Source: Guillardia theta CCMP2712 (lineage: Eukaryota; Cryptophyceae; Pyrenomonadales; Geminigeraceae). Taken from it: a DNA stretch of 64,000 nt. Numbering within the stretch: the stretch's first letter is position 1; the number at the start of each line of letters is the position of its first letter. Position numbers and translations under genes: made by a program. Location of the stretch: the NCBI RefSeq assembly GCF_000315625.1, contig NW_005434670.1:1206793-1270792 (forward strand), written 5' to 3'. Of the stretch, positions 10,775 through 21,240 are shown piece by piece. The notes under the pieces are model-generated. The model did no database searches and had not been told where the DNA came from. It was given only the letters and a program-made list of their open reading frames with translations.

Positions 10775-13005
10775 ATGGAGGCAGGACTCTCCTACCATCT
10801 AGTGCGACTGGTGCGCGCATACTGTGGAAGGAGAGGCCGTGAAGAGGCTCTTGCAGCTTGCAGTCAACACAAAGTGAAACCTCGCCCAGATCCTGTCATA
10901 GCAGCCTTCGGTTCAGAAACAAGCACAGACAGCGACTTGAAAGACCTTGGAGAGCACCGCATCAGCATCATTGAAAGTGGAGTTGCTGATGGAGTAAGGA
11001 TCGTATTTGATAACCAGGAGGAGAACCTTTCGCAGATGGTTGATGCTTCTCTAAACGCAATTGGCTCAACTTGCTGTGACATGTAACTCAAACACCTCCA
11101 AGCTTTGCCTCTGTAACCGTGATTGACAGTGAAAAATTTCACATATCTACCCTTGCATTCCTCAGCGGATGTTTCTGGTCATCCTGGATGCTGAATCTTT
11201 CATCGATGGCCGAACGATCACTGATAGTGTTGAATCAAAGCTTTCACAGGTTCTTTGCTCGAACTTTTCAAAGGTTGTACTGACAACCGCCAAACTCGAA
11301 AGATCTCATTGGCGTCATGATAAATGGTTGGGTGCGAATCTTGGTGGATGGTTTCTGTTGGAGCCAGGACCAGGTTGAATTTGTTCGTTGTTGCTTCTGG
11401 TTGAGTCCTGCCGTCCAACAGCCTCGCCGTTGTTCGAAGACTGTCAAGAAATGTTGAAATCACGAGGAGAAGAAAAGGCTTCGTGTGGTTGTGAATGGTC
11501 CCTGTGTAGTTGTCTGGACAAGGTGGAGAAGGGTGTCAAATCTGAAGTGAGACCAGCGATCGATGTGTCTCTCCTTGATGGCATCGATGATTGCATAACA
11601 TCTTGCACGTTTCAATGTCTGACCTGCCTGTCTGCTTCACATGTCATTCTTCGTCGCTGCCTCATTTTCTCTCATGAATGTTTATTTTTTGCAGGTGCTT
11701 CGAAAGCACAGGAAAAATCATTTCGACGCATCCACGTTCAAGAAGATAGCAGACCATGGGCTGAATGCTGTCAGGATTCCCTTTGGCTACTGGATCGTTA
11801 CGGGGCCTACGAATGCAGATGTCTACGATGGCCCGGCGTTAGATCAGCTTGACGAAGCCGTGAAAATGGCAAGAACGTGCAACCTTCAGGTATTTACAGA
11901 TCGCAGGTTGCCATCTTGACGAAGGTGACCTCGATTAAGGTTGTGCTTGATCTTCATGGCAACCCTGGGGGAGAGAATGGACTTCGACCTTGTGGGCGAG
12001 AGAAACAAGATTGGACATGGAAAGAGTGGAGGCAAGAAGAGGCTCTGTAAGATTGATCTCAAGGAAGCTTGAGTTGACGACGGTCTGTCTTTGCTACAGG
12101 GAGTGTTTGCGACAAGTCGTTGTGAGATACAGGGGCTTTGATAACGTTACTGGAATTCAAGTGATTAATTTATTGCTGCCTTACCTCGAATTTGACATTT
12201 GGAAAGGTCTGCAATGAGCCTTCGCCTGCTATTCCTTCTAACGTCTTGTGCGACTTCTATGAGGAGGTTGTTGGCTTCTAGGAGAGTAGAGATGTTCATC
12301 GTTGTCTGCAGTCAATTAGGGTTGTCCGTGAGGCTGGAATGTCTCCACATGATGTTTGCATCATTCTCCCCATCTTTACTCAGTGGCGCATACGAGAAAT
12401 TTCGAGGCTGTGGCTGGAACGTGGAAATATTCACAGATACGACAACGTTGCATGGGATATTCATTTTTATCACGGTGAAATCAATCATTTCCTCCTCCCT
12501 CTTATCCATCGCAGATTTTCATTCTGCCTGGTCGCTGCTAAGCCACGAACAAGTAAGGGATTTCCGCTTTCATTTTCAAGCTTTGACATGCTTTTTCTCC
12601 TGTGAACCTGTACCTCCCACCGTAATTTGCTTGCACCTTCTTGTATGAGCTCAGCATGTCGCAGTGCTGCAGGATGAAGCAAGGGAGCTGACGCATCTTC
12701 ATGCTGCGATGGTCGGAGAATGGTCAGCCTCGCGCCCAGGACCGTACCCGGAGGAGGAAGTCAAGGACTTTGTGATGCAGCAGGTTCTCGCGTATAATCA
12801 CTCGTCGCACGGATGGTTTTTTTGGAATTGGCACGACTATTCCGTAACACATACCACTAACGTACGCTTGGTTAACTTTCAACACCAGTTTTATGACAAG
12901 TGGGATATGGAAAATGGCGTGATTGGCAACGGAAGATTGCCGAGATCTTTATCAGAACTGAAATCACAGTCTGCACAGCGTTTCTTGAGTCTTCAAGACT
13001 TGTGA
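10775..13005 (+). CDS. GH5 exo-beta-1,3-glucanase (glucan 1,3-beta-glucosidase)
   Basis: Predicted glycoside hydrolase family 5 enzyme acting on beta-1,3-glucan, i.e. storage or cell-wall glucan turnover. Secure exons are (start unresolved)-11373, 11422-11522, 11695-11889, 11940-12046, 12100-12160, 12207-12266, 12312-12474, 12515-12552 and 12655-13005; all are phase-compatible. Motifs in order: WLGANLGGWFLLEPGPASPLF; GLNAVRIPFGYWIV; VVLDLHGNPGGENG; VCNEPSP with the catalytic acid/base Glu; NVAWDIHFYH; and MVGEWSASRPGPYP with the nucleophile Glu in GEWS. A WHDYS motif follows near the C-terminus. The N-terminal exon opening at ATG 10775 (MEAGLSYHLVRLV) is likely but not certain. Its donor at 11085 would fit an acceptor ending at 11227. 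No obvious signal peptide appears in that start, so location is open. Confidence 0.82.
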
Positions 13006-13654
13006 CTTATGACACAGATGCCTTGTTTCTGCATGGAGAGAGTCTCCCTTCAGCGTCCCAACTTCAGCTCCGTCGGTTTGTCTGATTCGTGCTCCCTGAA
13101 TCCTTTGTCTGACTCTCTCCACCTCCTTTGCCCAAGCACTTCTCCGTATTGTCTTCCATTTCTTCCACCTCCTTTCCCTTCTCATCTTTTGCTTTGTGTG
13201 CATGTGTTGACATGGTTCTTCGGCAGGGCAGTCTCGCCATGCTCGTCTCCTGGATTGGCCGATCTGTCGGAAACCCTTTAGTTGCATTGTACGACGGAGG
13301 GTTTGCTGCATCCTTCCTGTCATGGCGATCGGCCTTCTCCTGAGAAACAGAGGGTTTGCAACCTGAGGCCCAATAGAAACAACGTGATTGAATCGAAATA
13401 GTCCTTGAGTGACATTCCAGAGAACAGAGGAGAACGAGTTGCGACTCGATCTTGTCACTACCAGTTATCGCACTCAGGTAAAAGCGCTCCGGCGCTCATG
13501 TTCAGCAGCATGTCATGCAACCCTGCTGATGTGAAGGAAGCAAGAAGCATACCCTATCATTTCAGTGATCTTCCCCTTCGGTTTCGCAAAAAAAATGCCT
13601 TTTGTAGTGGATGATTGTCCTCGTACGGACGATCAAGTTGTTGTTTGTCGCGTC
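13006..13654. other. Intergenic up to the element A insertion
   Basis: About 650 bp between the glucanase stop and the target-site duplication of the retrotransposon. Open frames here carry no recognisable domain. I see nothing functional beyond a presumed polyadenylation region. Confidence 0.5.
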
Positions 13655-13659
13655 AATCA
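13655..13659. repeat. Target-site duplication of element A, left copy
   Basis: AATCA directly precedes the 5' LTR and is repeated at 30618-30622 directly after the 3' LTR. A 5-bp duplication is standard for copia integrases. Confidence 0.85.
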
Positions 13660-14048
13660 TGATGTTGCACCCGCATGACGTTACGTCAGTAACGGACATG
13701 GCAGCATCATGCGAGTAGTCGCAAGAGGCTACGTACGCTGGCGAGGTGTATAATGCTAGAATCGAAGATGTGTACTGGACGTAGACGTACGTACAACACA
13801 TTGGTATGATGAAAGCATGAGGCTGGTATAAACCGATACACATGTTTACTCATTGCTGTATTACGGGTTAAGCCTGACCTCGACATATAAGCAACCCATC
13901 TTAGACGTTGGCCACGTCATCGGAATGGGATTGCACGAACATTGACGTGTGTTCTCTTACTGCTGTACATAAACAAATCTAGCTTCATTGTTCATCTGTT
14001 CTACTCCTAAGTGCACTATCGCTCAGTTGCTGGACTATACCCGCATCA
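13660..14048 (+). repeat. 5' LTR of element A (389 bp)
   Basis: Begins TGATGTTGCACC and ends CCCGCATCA. The U3 portion holds the 13-bp palindrome TGACGTTACGTCA (13676-13688) and a total of eight ACGT cores in the LTR. A TATA-like CATATAAG lies near 13884. Matches the interrupted 3' LTR along its whole length. Confidence 0.93.
13676..13688. promoter_or_regulatory. CRE/bZIP-like palindrome in U3 of LTR A
   Basis: TGACGTTACGTCA is two facing TGACGT half-sites, a typical bZIP (CRE/ATF) target. It is repeated in the 3' LTR at 21084-21096. Binding is inferred from the motif only. Confidence 0.45.
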
Positions 14049-14064
14049 GGTTATGAGCCTCGCG
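14049..14064 (+). promoter_or_regulatory. Primer binding site of element A, Met-tRNA anticodon type
   Basis: GGTTATGAGCCTCGCG follows the LTR immediately. Its complement CGCGAGGCTCATAACC folds as the 5' part of an anticodon arm: stem CGAGG, loop CUCAUAA, anticodon CAU. It does not look like a tRNA 3' end. This matches the half-tRNA priming known from Drosophila copia and yeast Ty5, which use the anticodon region of initiator Met-tRNA. Confidence 0.6.
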
Positions 14065-17000
14065 TTAAAGGAACAGATGTCACCATACCGTCTACAATGG
14101 CCGCCAATCAATCAGCCTCAGGACTCGATGATTACAGCAGTAACACCCGAGAATATGCAAAGACTTGCCCCAGATATCGAGAACTTTATACAGTTCGAGT
14201 TGATAGGGCAATACTATGCATACCTCAACTCTGAAGGGAATCCAGAAAACATGAGAGCCTACTTCGATTGTCATTTTCCCATCAGAGATACTCAATCAGA
14301 AGAATTACAGGAAAACATGAGACAGAAAAGGAGAGAATTTGTACGAGAAGCAGATGCTGCTTTGACGCAAATCCTCCACACTGTTTACATGCAATGCCCT
14401 GGCAGGATTCAGATTCTGAAAGCCCACATGGAAGAAGAACACAAATCCCCCGAGACGCCTACAAAGCTTTGCTTAGCTGGGATCAAGGCATGGACAGACT
14501 TTAAAAGACTAGACAAGCCAACCGAAGCAACAAAAGCTGAACAGACCCTTGCCAATCTCAAAGAACTAGAGCAAGCAGTAATCTACAACGGAGACTACCA
14601 GAGTTACATCCCCAATGTGGTTAGGACCTTGAAGAAATTTGCTTCACAAGGCAAAGACTGCACTTTTATCTACACCCGTGCTTTCAAAGACGTTATCGAC
14701 AACCTCAGAGCAATCGACGAAACGGGCGTTCAAGCAGAACTAGGTAGTTGGATAACATCTCAAATCCATCGCAACGCAACGGAAGAAAATTTCTTCTACG
14801 AAGGAGAGCCACAGATTGAAGATTTTTTGAAATTCCATCAACATATGATGAACTTCACTACCAGAGGCACGAAACACCCAATACCTATCCTTCAAGCAGG
14901 ACAAGAAAGCTCTGGCAAGAAATCAACAGAAGCACATCATTCAGGTCAGAAACGAAAGGCGAACGCCGTGTTTTCAGCCTCCATCAAGCAAAACAATACA
15001 CCACAGAAAATCAGGAGACAACAACAAGAAAACTTTACTGGATGCAAAATCTGCAAAGAAAAACGACTTCCAGCAAGGATTTCTCTCAGTCACGCTACCA
15101 GCGAGCATGACGCATCTAGGATCGGAGAAAGAGCCACTGGCAATAAAACAGCGCCAACCATGAAGAGGATCACAGGAAGCATTTCAACCGGTTTTCAGAC
15201 AAGGGCAGGAAGATCCGCAAAATTTACCGCCAAGAGTCATCGCTCGTCGAACCCAAACCGTTCAAACGAGGAGAGCGGACAATACCCGAAGTCAAAATAC
15301 AAGCAAACAGTCAGCATCGACAAGAAGGTCCTCGTGAACCTCACAAAAGCGCTGCAAGAAGCCACCTCTACCGACCAAACCGAAACCCAAGAATCCGTTC
15401 AAGAATCACCTAGCAGTGATGAAGACGAATCCGATGAACCGTCCTCATCTCGAACACCTCCGAAACGACTGAAAGAAGTCGTAAAAGAGACGTTCCGAGG
15501 CACACTAGGACGCAGTTCTAGAAAGAATAAATCTCCCAAGGAGTATCCCTGTTCTAAAAATTATGTTGTATATCAAAGTGATACCAGGTCGAAAACTGAC
15601 GAGATCCAACTGCACAAGCTTGATGCAGCTCTGTTCTCAAAAGTTTCAAAACCATGGTACCTTGAATACATCTTTCATATACCCAGACTACTGATCAGGA
15701 ACACTGATCGGTATCAAGTTTTCCTACACGCGTTAAAAGCGAAAGAACAACAAGAGTCCCTGTACGCTATTGTCGACTCAGGTGCAACTGTAAGCGTACT
15801 CTGCAATCCAAGTTGGTTACAGAGATCGTTTACACACAAAACTGAGATCACCGGCGTGGGGGGCAGCAAGATCAATACATCGCTCGGAGGAATTCTAGCA
15901 GGAACGATAGCATCAATCGAAGGAAAACGTTTTGCATTTGCAACTATAGCAACAGTAATCAGCGACGAAAATGCTAAAATCAACCTGTTATCCATCTGGC
16001 GAATTACAAATAGTGGTCATACAATAATCCACAAAGGTAAACCAGAAGGAGGACTACACGGAATCATTACACTCAACAATGAATTTATACCTTTCTACTT
16101 CTGCCCAAGCACCTACCTATGGTACGTCGAAATTCAAAGACCAAACAGGAAGACCAATAAGATAATCTCCAAGCTATCAGCAAAAACCATCTGGGATAAA
16201 GACACAATTCTCAGAGAAATTCAAGAAGGCGAAATACCACTCACGGCAACAATCAAGGAGTCAACACAAACGACAAATACACAAAGTACATCAAAACGCA
16301 GAATCCACCTGATCATCCATGGCGCAAGATTGGAGAGCGTACCTCGTTGGGGGGGAAGCATCCACATCTACCAAGCTGCGATGCAGGGGGAGAGCACAAC
16401 TTCGGCAACAGCTTTCAAGCCCACGCACATGAAGACCTTTCCTATCAGCATGCGAGATGTACGACCTGAATTAGACACGTCAGAAGAGTCAGACAGTGAA
16501 AATGGAGAGACCTTGGACAGTTGCAGCAGCTCCGATGACGAGCTGATGACTACTGACAACACTCCATTAGAACCTGCAAGACAATTCACGACGGAAGAGA
16601 TTCAACAGCAAACCAAGGAGTATCTTAACGATCCAAGATCATTTACAGATTTTGACGACTTTACAAACACAACGATCGAAGAACTTGACGAAAACGACAA
16701 GGAATACGAAGAACAATTGAAGAATGACAAATCAGATCTCAAGAATATTTACCTATATTCAACGGGAGAACGCATCAAAGGAACAAGAGCATCAGCGATT
16801 CTGCTCAAGTGGCACGTAAGAACCAACCACATCGGCAAGAAATACCTTTTCCAACTGGCAGAAAACATCGAAGGCATGGAGGAATTGAAGAGAATCAATC
16901 CAAAAACACCCCTGCCGACATGTCACACATGCCGCAGAGCGAAAACCAAGGCAGCTCCATTACCAAAATTCAGACACAAAAGATCCGATGTCAGATTTCA

Positions 17001-20000
17001 CAGGCTGCATGGGGATATGAGCTCCTATCGAGTCCGCTCGATCGAAGGAGCAAAGTACCTCCAACTCTGGAAAGACGACTTCTCAGGATTCAAGATGCCT
17101 GTAGGTTTAGCGAGCAAGAAAGGTTACAGGAAATCGTTACGACTTGTTGTCACGAGATTCAACAATGGGGTCTACCCCAAAGTGATTCGAGTTGACAATG
17201 GGAGCGAAATGGTTTCAAAGAAATCACTGAAGATGTACGAGAAGCACAACATCCACCTAGAAAGAAGCGCACCATATGAGCATTGGCAAAATGGAAGAGC
17301 TGAATCTGGAATCTACTCGTTAGATACAAGGACTAGATTGGCAATCGTACACTCAAACGTTCCGAAAAATCTCTGGCTCAGCGCTATATATTACAACGCA
17401 GAGATCGAGAATGCATTCCTTCCTACCAGCAGAAACTCAAACATCAGTTGCTACCAAGCGTTTACAGGTACATCACCAAACGCAGAACACTTCCATCCAT
17501 TCGGTTGCCTCTGCTACGTTCATATCCTAAAGGACAGAAGATTAGATCAAAAGAAAGACAAAAAACTCGAGCCAACAGCAGAAGTTTGCGTGTTTCTTGG
17601 CTTCGCCCACCACCTAGGAATGAAAGGTTATTTGGCAGCAGCACTGAATGGGAAACAACTGTACGTCACACAGAACAATATAAGTTTCAACGAAGAAGTA
17701 TTCCCCTACAGATTTTCTCACCCGGAGGACAGATCTTGGAAAATACCATACGGCGGAACTGATGATTTTGGCGACGACAACGTCATTGTGCTCAAAAGAG
17801 CCGGTGAACGATTGATCGAAATGTCAGATACATCAGACGCATCAGATTCAGAATCTGAAGATGCCGGTGGAAACTCCAGCGCCCAACCTGAAGAAAGAAA
17901 TCGACGACCGTTTGCAGATCAACAACATGGCATAGCACACAATGATCCCATGGTGATCCAAGTGAGGCAACAAGCTATTGAAGTTGACAACCATCTCACG
18001 AGAACCTGTTCTGAGACATCAGTTGTAAGAGAGAGTGATATCACACAAGACGAACAAGTAGCGGTGGATCCAGGACTATCAGAAAGAGGGCACATGAACC
18101 GTGAACTAGCCAGTCTTCAAGTCGAAACCTACAACAGTGGTGAAAAGGATTTTGAGTGGGATAAACTCACCCAAATACCTGAACATCAACTGAGGTCAGG
18201 ACGAATTGTACAGAAGACGAATGTGGACACACCGACAAGTGATTCAGACCACGAAGACAATGATCTTCCAGCAGGAATTGAAGAGTTCGACAATCAAGAC
18301 TTCATCAATGCGACACTACTTCCCTTAACGAAGCGACAATACTGTGGAGTACTTGTCGACACATACAATAACCTGGAAGAGAAAATCATGACATGGTCAC
18401 ACGGGCCACCACAACGAAACATGTACAACGAAAATCATTACAACGAAGAAATCGACAGCTTGATGTCTTTTCTTCAAGGATGCAAGAAAGATGAAAGAAG
18501 AGAATCAAGGATACAAAAAGCTCAACTATTCTACACAGGCATGTTGTCGGCAACCAGCCATATCGCGTTTGACAATGACGAACCAAGCATCAAAGAAGCT
18601 CTCAACAACAACAACCCAGAGAGACACCATTGGATAACAGCAATTCAGTCAGAGGCACGATCATGGAACGGACTAAAAGTATTCGAAGAAGTCGACAACA
18701 TCCCAGACGGAAGAAAGGCAATCGGATGCAGAATCATCCTTAAAAGGAAAAGAGGACCGAATGGAGAAGTATTGAAATACAAGGCAAGAGCGATCATACA
18801 AGGTTACAACGCGGTACAAGGGATCGATTACCTCGACTCCTTCTCAGCGACAGCGAACCCAGTTACGATCAGACTCCTTCTGACAATCGCCAGAGCAAAC
18901 AAATGGCACGTCAGATGTCAAGATATCTCAACTGCATACCTGATGGCACCACTTCCTACAGTTGTATATATCAGGACCCCAAAGGAATTTCAAGAGTTCT
19001 GCAACATTAGAGCAGCATACTTGAAGATCCTGAGTTCAGTCTATGGACTTCCTTCATCAGGTCGAAACTTCTGGAAGAAGCTCTGCCAAGACCTACGCGA
19101 TTTCGGTTTCAAAGCCTGCACGTCAGATGATTGTTTGTTTCTATATCATGACGAGCAAGGGGAAGAGATCATCATCGCATTAGTAGTCGACGACATCATC
19201 CAAGCTAGCAACAGCCAAGCACTATTTGCAAAGTTCGACGACTTCATGATGAACACAAAAGGATACAGCGTAACAACTGACAACGATCTTAGCTTCTATC
19301 TGGGAGTCGCGTACAAGAGGGACGAAGCTGGAGACTTCATCAGCAACCAGCAAGCGTACATCGAAAAATGTTTGAAAAGATTCAACCTTGAGGGGATCGA
19401 CCCTACAGGGAAATTCACCACGCCAATGGATCCCAAGTTCGTGATCGAACCAGAAGACGTTGATCCGCACGCGCCTGAAGACTTAGTCAAAATTTACAGA
19501 AGCCAAGTAGCAAGTCTGATATACATAGCAACATGGTCAAGACCAGAAATCAGCTATGCAGTATCATTGCTATCAAGATATCTCACAAGTCCTACGAAGA
19601 AACTGTTAATGGCAGTGCACAGAGTATACGCTTATCTCAAGAACACCAAGACACTAGGAATCAGATACACCGACAACGATGACAACGGACACAAGAAAAT
19701 GGAACTAGTCGCATTCTGCGATAGCTCAGACGCCGATTGCAAGCTCACAAGCAGATCAACCGGTGGATACGTCATTTTCCTCAATGGGACACCAATCTCA
19801 TGGAAATCAGCAAGACACAACACAGTCTCACTGTCTACCATGGAAAGCGAATACATCCAAAGCACGCTTACAGCTATCGAGATTTTGTACTTGCGAGAGA
19901 CGCTCGAGTTCATGGGATACAAGCAACCTACGACGATATGCTATCAAGACAACGCCGCCTGCATCAAGCTCAGCGAGAATCCCGTCAGCAAGAGCAGATC

Positions 20001-20199
20001 GAAACACATCAAGAGAAGACACCACTTCATACGACAATGCGTTGCCAACAAGGAGATCACCTTGGAAGCAATTCATACAAGCGAGCAAGTTGCTGATATA
20101 TTCACAAAACCGCTGCCCGCTGATCAGTTTCTCTACCTAAGAGACCAATTGTTGAACCTCCCTGAAGCAATACGCTATCAAAGGAAAACAAAAAAGTAA
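14053..20199 (+). CDS. Copia gag-pol polyprotein of element A (2048 aa)
   Basis: Single uninterrupted ORF from ATG 14053 to TAA 20199. It encodes, in order: Gag (about residues 1-330); a Cys/His-containing segment GCKICKEKRLPARIS that may be a degenerate zinc knuckle; an Arg/Lys- and Ser-rich linker; aspartic protease with YAIVDSGATVSVL; HHCC integrase zinc finger (HVRTNHIGKKYLF to TCHTCRRAKTKA); integrase core with GDMSSYRV, DDFSGF, RVDNGSE and NGRAES; reverse transcriptase with ARAIIQGYNAVQGIDY, QDISTAYL, SVYGLPSSGR and catalytic VVDD; and RNase H with FCDSSDADC, SLSTMESEY, YQDNAACI and the C-terminal ADIFTKPL. All catalytic Asp/Glu residues I would expect are present, so it may be active. 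The first ATG lies inside the primer binding site; the next in-frame Met is at 14074. Confidence 0.95.
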   Translation: MSLALKEQMSPYRLQWPPINQPQDSMITAVTPENMQRLAPDIENFIQFELIGQYYAYLNSEGNPENMRAYFDCHFPIRDTQSEELQENMRQKRREFVREADAALTQILHTVYMQCPGRIQILKAHMEEEHKSPETPTKLCLAGIKAWTDFKRLDKPTEATKAEQTLANLKELEQAVIYNGDYQSYIPNVVRTLKKFASQGKDCTFIYTRAFKDVIDNLRAIDETGVQAELGSWITSQIHRNATEENFFYEGEPQIEDFLKFHQHMMNFTTRGTKHPIPILQAGQESSGKKSTEAHHSGQKRKANAVFSASIKQNNTPQKIRRQQQENFTGCKICKEKRLPARISLSHATSEHDASRIGERATGNKTAPTMKRITGSISTGFQTRAGRSAKFTAKSHRSSNPNRSNEESGQYPKSKYKQTVSIDKKVLVNLTKALQEATSTDQTETQESVQESPSSDEDESDEPSSSRTPPKRLKEVVKETFRGTLGRSSRKNKSPKEYPCSKNYVVYQSDTRSKTDEIQLHKLDAALFSKVSKPWYLEYIFHIPRLLIRNTDRYQVFLHALKAKEQQESLYAIVDSGATVSVLCNPSWLQRSFTHKTEITGVGGSKINTSLGGILAGTIASIEGKRFAFATIATVISDENAKINLLSIWRITNSGHTIIHKGKPEGGLHGIITLNNEFIPFYFCPSTYLWYVEIQRPNRKTNKIISKLSAKTIWDKDTILREIQEGEIPLTATIKESTQTTNTQSTSKRRIHLIIHGARLESVPRWGGSIHIYQAAMQGESTTSATAFKPTHMKTFPISMRDVRPELDTSEESDSENGETLDSCSSSDDELMTTDNTPLEPARQFTTEEIQQQTKEYLNDPRSFTDFDDFTNTTIEELDENDKEYEEQLKNDKSDLKNIYLYSTGERIKGTRASAILLKWHVRTNHIGKKYLFQLAENIEGMEELKRINPKTPLPTCHTCRRAKTKAAPLPKFRHKRSDVRFHRLHGDMSSYRVRSIEGAKYLQLWKDDFSGFKMPVGLASKKGYRKSLRLVVTRFNNGVYPKVIRVDNGSEMVSKKSLKMYEKHNIHLERSAPYEHWQNGRAESGIYSLDTRTRLAIVHSNVPKNLWLSAIYYNAEIENAFLPTSRNSNISCYQAFTGTSPNAEHFHPFGCLCYVHILKDRRLDQKKDKKLEPTAEVCVFLGFAHHLGMKGYLAAALNGKQLYVTQNNISFNEEVFPYRFSHPEDRSWKIPYGGTDDFGDDNVIVLKRAGERLIEMSDTSDASDSESEDAGGNSSAQPEERNRRPFADQQHGIAHNDPMVIQVRQQAIEVDNHLTRTCSETSVVRESDITQDEQVAVDPGLSERGHMNRELASLQVETYNSGEKDFEWDKLTQIPEHQLRSGRIVQKTNVDTPTSDSDHEDNDLPAGIEEFDNQDFINATLLPLTKRQYCGVLVDTYNNLEEKIMTWSHGPPQRNMYNENHYNEEIDSLMSFLQGCKKDERRESRIQKAQLFYTGMLSATSHIAFDNDEPSIKEALNNNNPERHHWITAIQSEARSWNGLKVFEEVDNIPDGRKAIGCRIILKRKRGPNGEVLKYKARAIIQGYNAVQGIDYLDSFSATANPVTIRLLLTIARANKWHVRCQDISTAYLMAPLPTVVYIRTPKEFQEFCNIRAAYLKILSSVYGLPSSGRNFWKKLCQDLRDFGFKACTSDDCLFLYHDEQGEEIIIALVVDDIIQASNSQALFAKFDDFMMNTKGYSVTTDNDLSFYLGVAYKRDEAGDFISNQQAYIEKCLKRFNLEGIDPTGKFTTPMDPKFVIEPEDVDPHAPEDLVKIYRSQVASLIYIATWSRPEISYAVSLLSRYLTSPTKKLLMAVHRVYAYLKNTKTLGIRYTDNDDNGHKKMELVAFCDSSDADCKLTSRSTGGYVIFLNGTPISWKSARHNTVSLSTMESEYIQSTLTAIEILYLRETLEFMGYKQPTTICYQDNAACIKLSENPVSKSRSKHIKRRHHFIRQCVANKEITLEAIHTSEQVADIFTKPLPADQFLYLRDQLLNLPEAIRYQRKTKK

Positions 20200-21067
20200 T
20201 TCATACGATGATTACCTTTGGTAATTTTCAAAATGAATAAACTTTTCTCAAACTTGTCTAAGATCCTTCGAAGGACAAAGACGCATACGCGAAGTGCTGA
20301 GCGCCTCTGGACTGTTCTAGTACCAGGGAGTAGCATAGTACAAGCGAAACCATAAGCATGTGGCACAACTTGAGCATCCCTGGGGCATTGCGACTTCAGT
20401 GGGTAGTGATAGTTGCTTGCAAACGCAAATGGACATGGGAGAAAGGAGTAAGAGTTTCATAGCACAGCTTCCCCATAGTGCATGGGCTGATATGGTGACA
20501 TGGAAACATGATTGCTAATCAGGGCGATGGCGCGTAACATGATTTCTTTTGAAACATGGAAACGTACTCTTCGTTAACTCACTACGTGGGTAACCGGCGT
20601 GTAGCAAAATGCTGCATAGCTGCTCTAAACTTCCATTGAAGCTAGTTGATGATGCGAAAAGCTACATCAGGGTTTGGAATTGCTTACCCCACACAATCAG
20701 CAGTGTGTGAAAGGCAATCCAACGTCTCGTTACCTCAAAAATGCTACACGCAATTCCTCACGTGCATCCACAAAATGCTACGAAGGAAACGTAAAAGCAT
20801 GTGGAAACGACGTGTTATGCTCACTGAAAGGCATATGAATGCATGTATGACTTTGGAACCTATGTCATTTGCTGAAACGTACTGGGAACTCACCGTCCTG
20901 GGCCACATTTGCATTTTGGCTTTCTGCCATTTTCGCATTTTGTTGGTTAGTTCGCGAAGAGACAAAGGGAGACCCTCATACAGCACCAGAATCGTTGGGT
21001 CGGTCCCGGTGTTGCATAAATCAATGCTCTCACGCAGTGACGACACTGAGTTTCGAGCAAGGGGGAG
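20200..21067 (+). other. Non-coding post-pol region of element A
   Basis: About 870 bp between the pol stop and the 3' LTR. Open frames are short, show no known domain and are probably chance. It ends in a purine run CAAGGGGGAG (21058-21067), the likely polypurine tract for plus-strand priming. Confidence 0.6.
21058..21067 (+). promoter_or_regulatory. Polypurine tract of element A
   Basis: CAAGGGGGAG ends exactly at the first base of the 3' LTR (TGATG at 21068), the expected place and composition for a plus-strand primer. Confidence 0.7.
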
Positions 21068-21240
21068 TGATGTTGCACCCGCATGACGTTACGTCAGTAA
21101 CGGACATGGCAGCATCATGCGAGTAGTCGCAAGAGGCTACGTACGCTGGCGAGGTGTATAATGCTAGAATCGAAGATGTGTACTGGACGTAGACGTACGT
21201 ACAACACATTGGTATGATGAAAGCATGAGGCTGGTATAAA
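21068..21240 (+). repeat. 3' LTR of element A, left part
   Basis: Collinear with 13660-13832 of the 5' LTR and ends in ATAAA, which is the left copy of element B's target-site duplication (21236-21240). Confidence 0.93.

Noticed and set aside
12964-13458. 164-codon Arg-rich minus-strand ORF opposite the glucanase 3' end
   Set aside because: It overlaps the glucanase last exon on the opposite strand, is compositionally biased and has no domain; it is a shadow frame.
13660-14048. CRISPR-like or satellite repeat at 13.6 and 21.1 kb
   Set aside because: The repeated block is the LTR pair of element A, with TG...CA ends, PBS, PPT and target-site duplications.
20646-21086. Possible third ORF (env-like) after pol of element A
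   Set aside because: The 146-codon frame lacks a signal peptide, membrane anchor or family motif and runs into the 3' LTR; it is better taken as chance.
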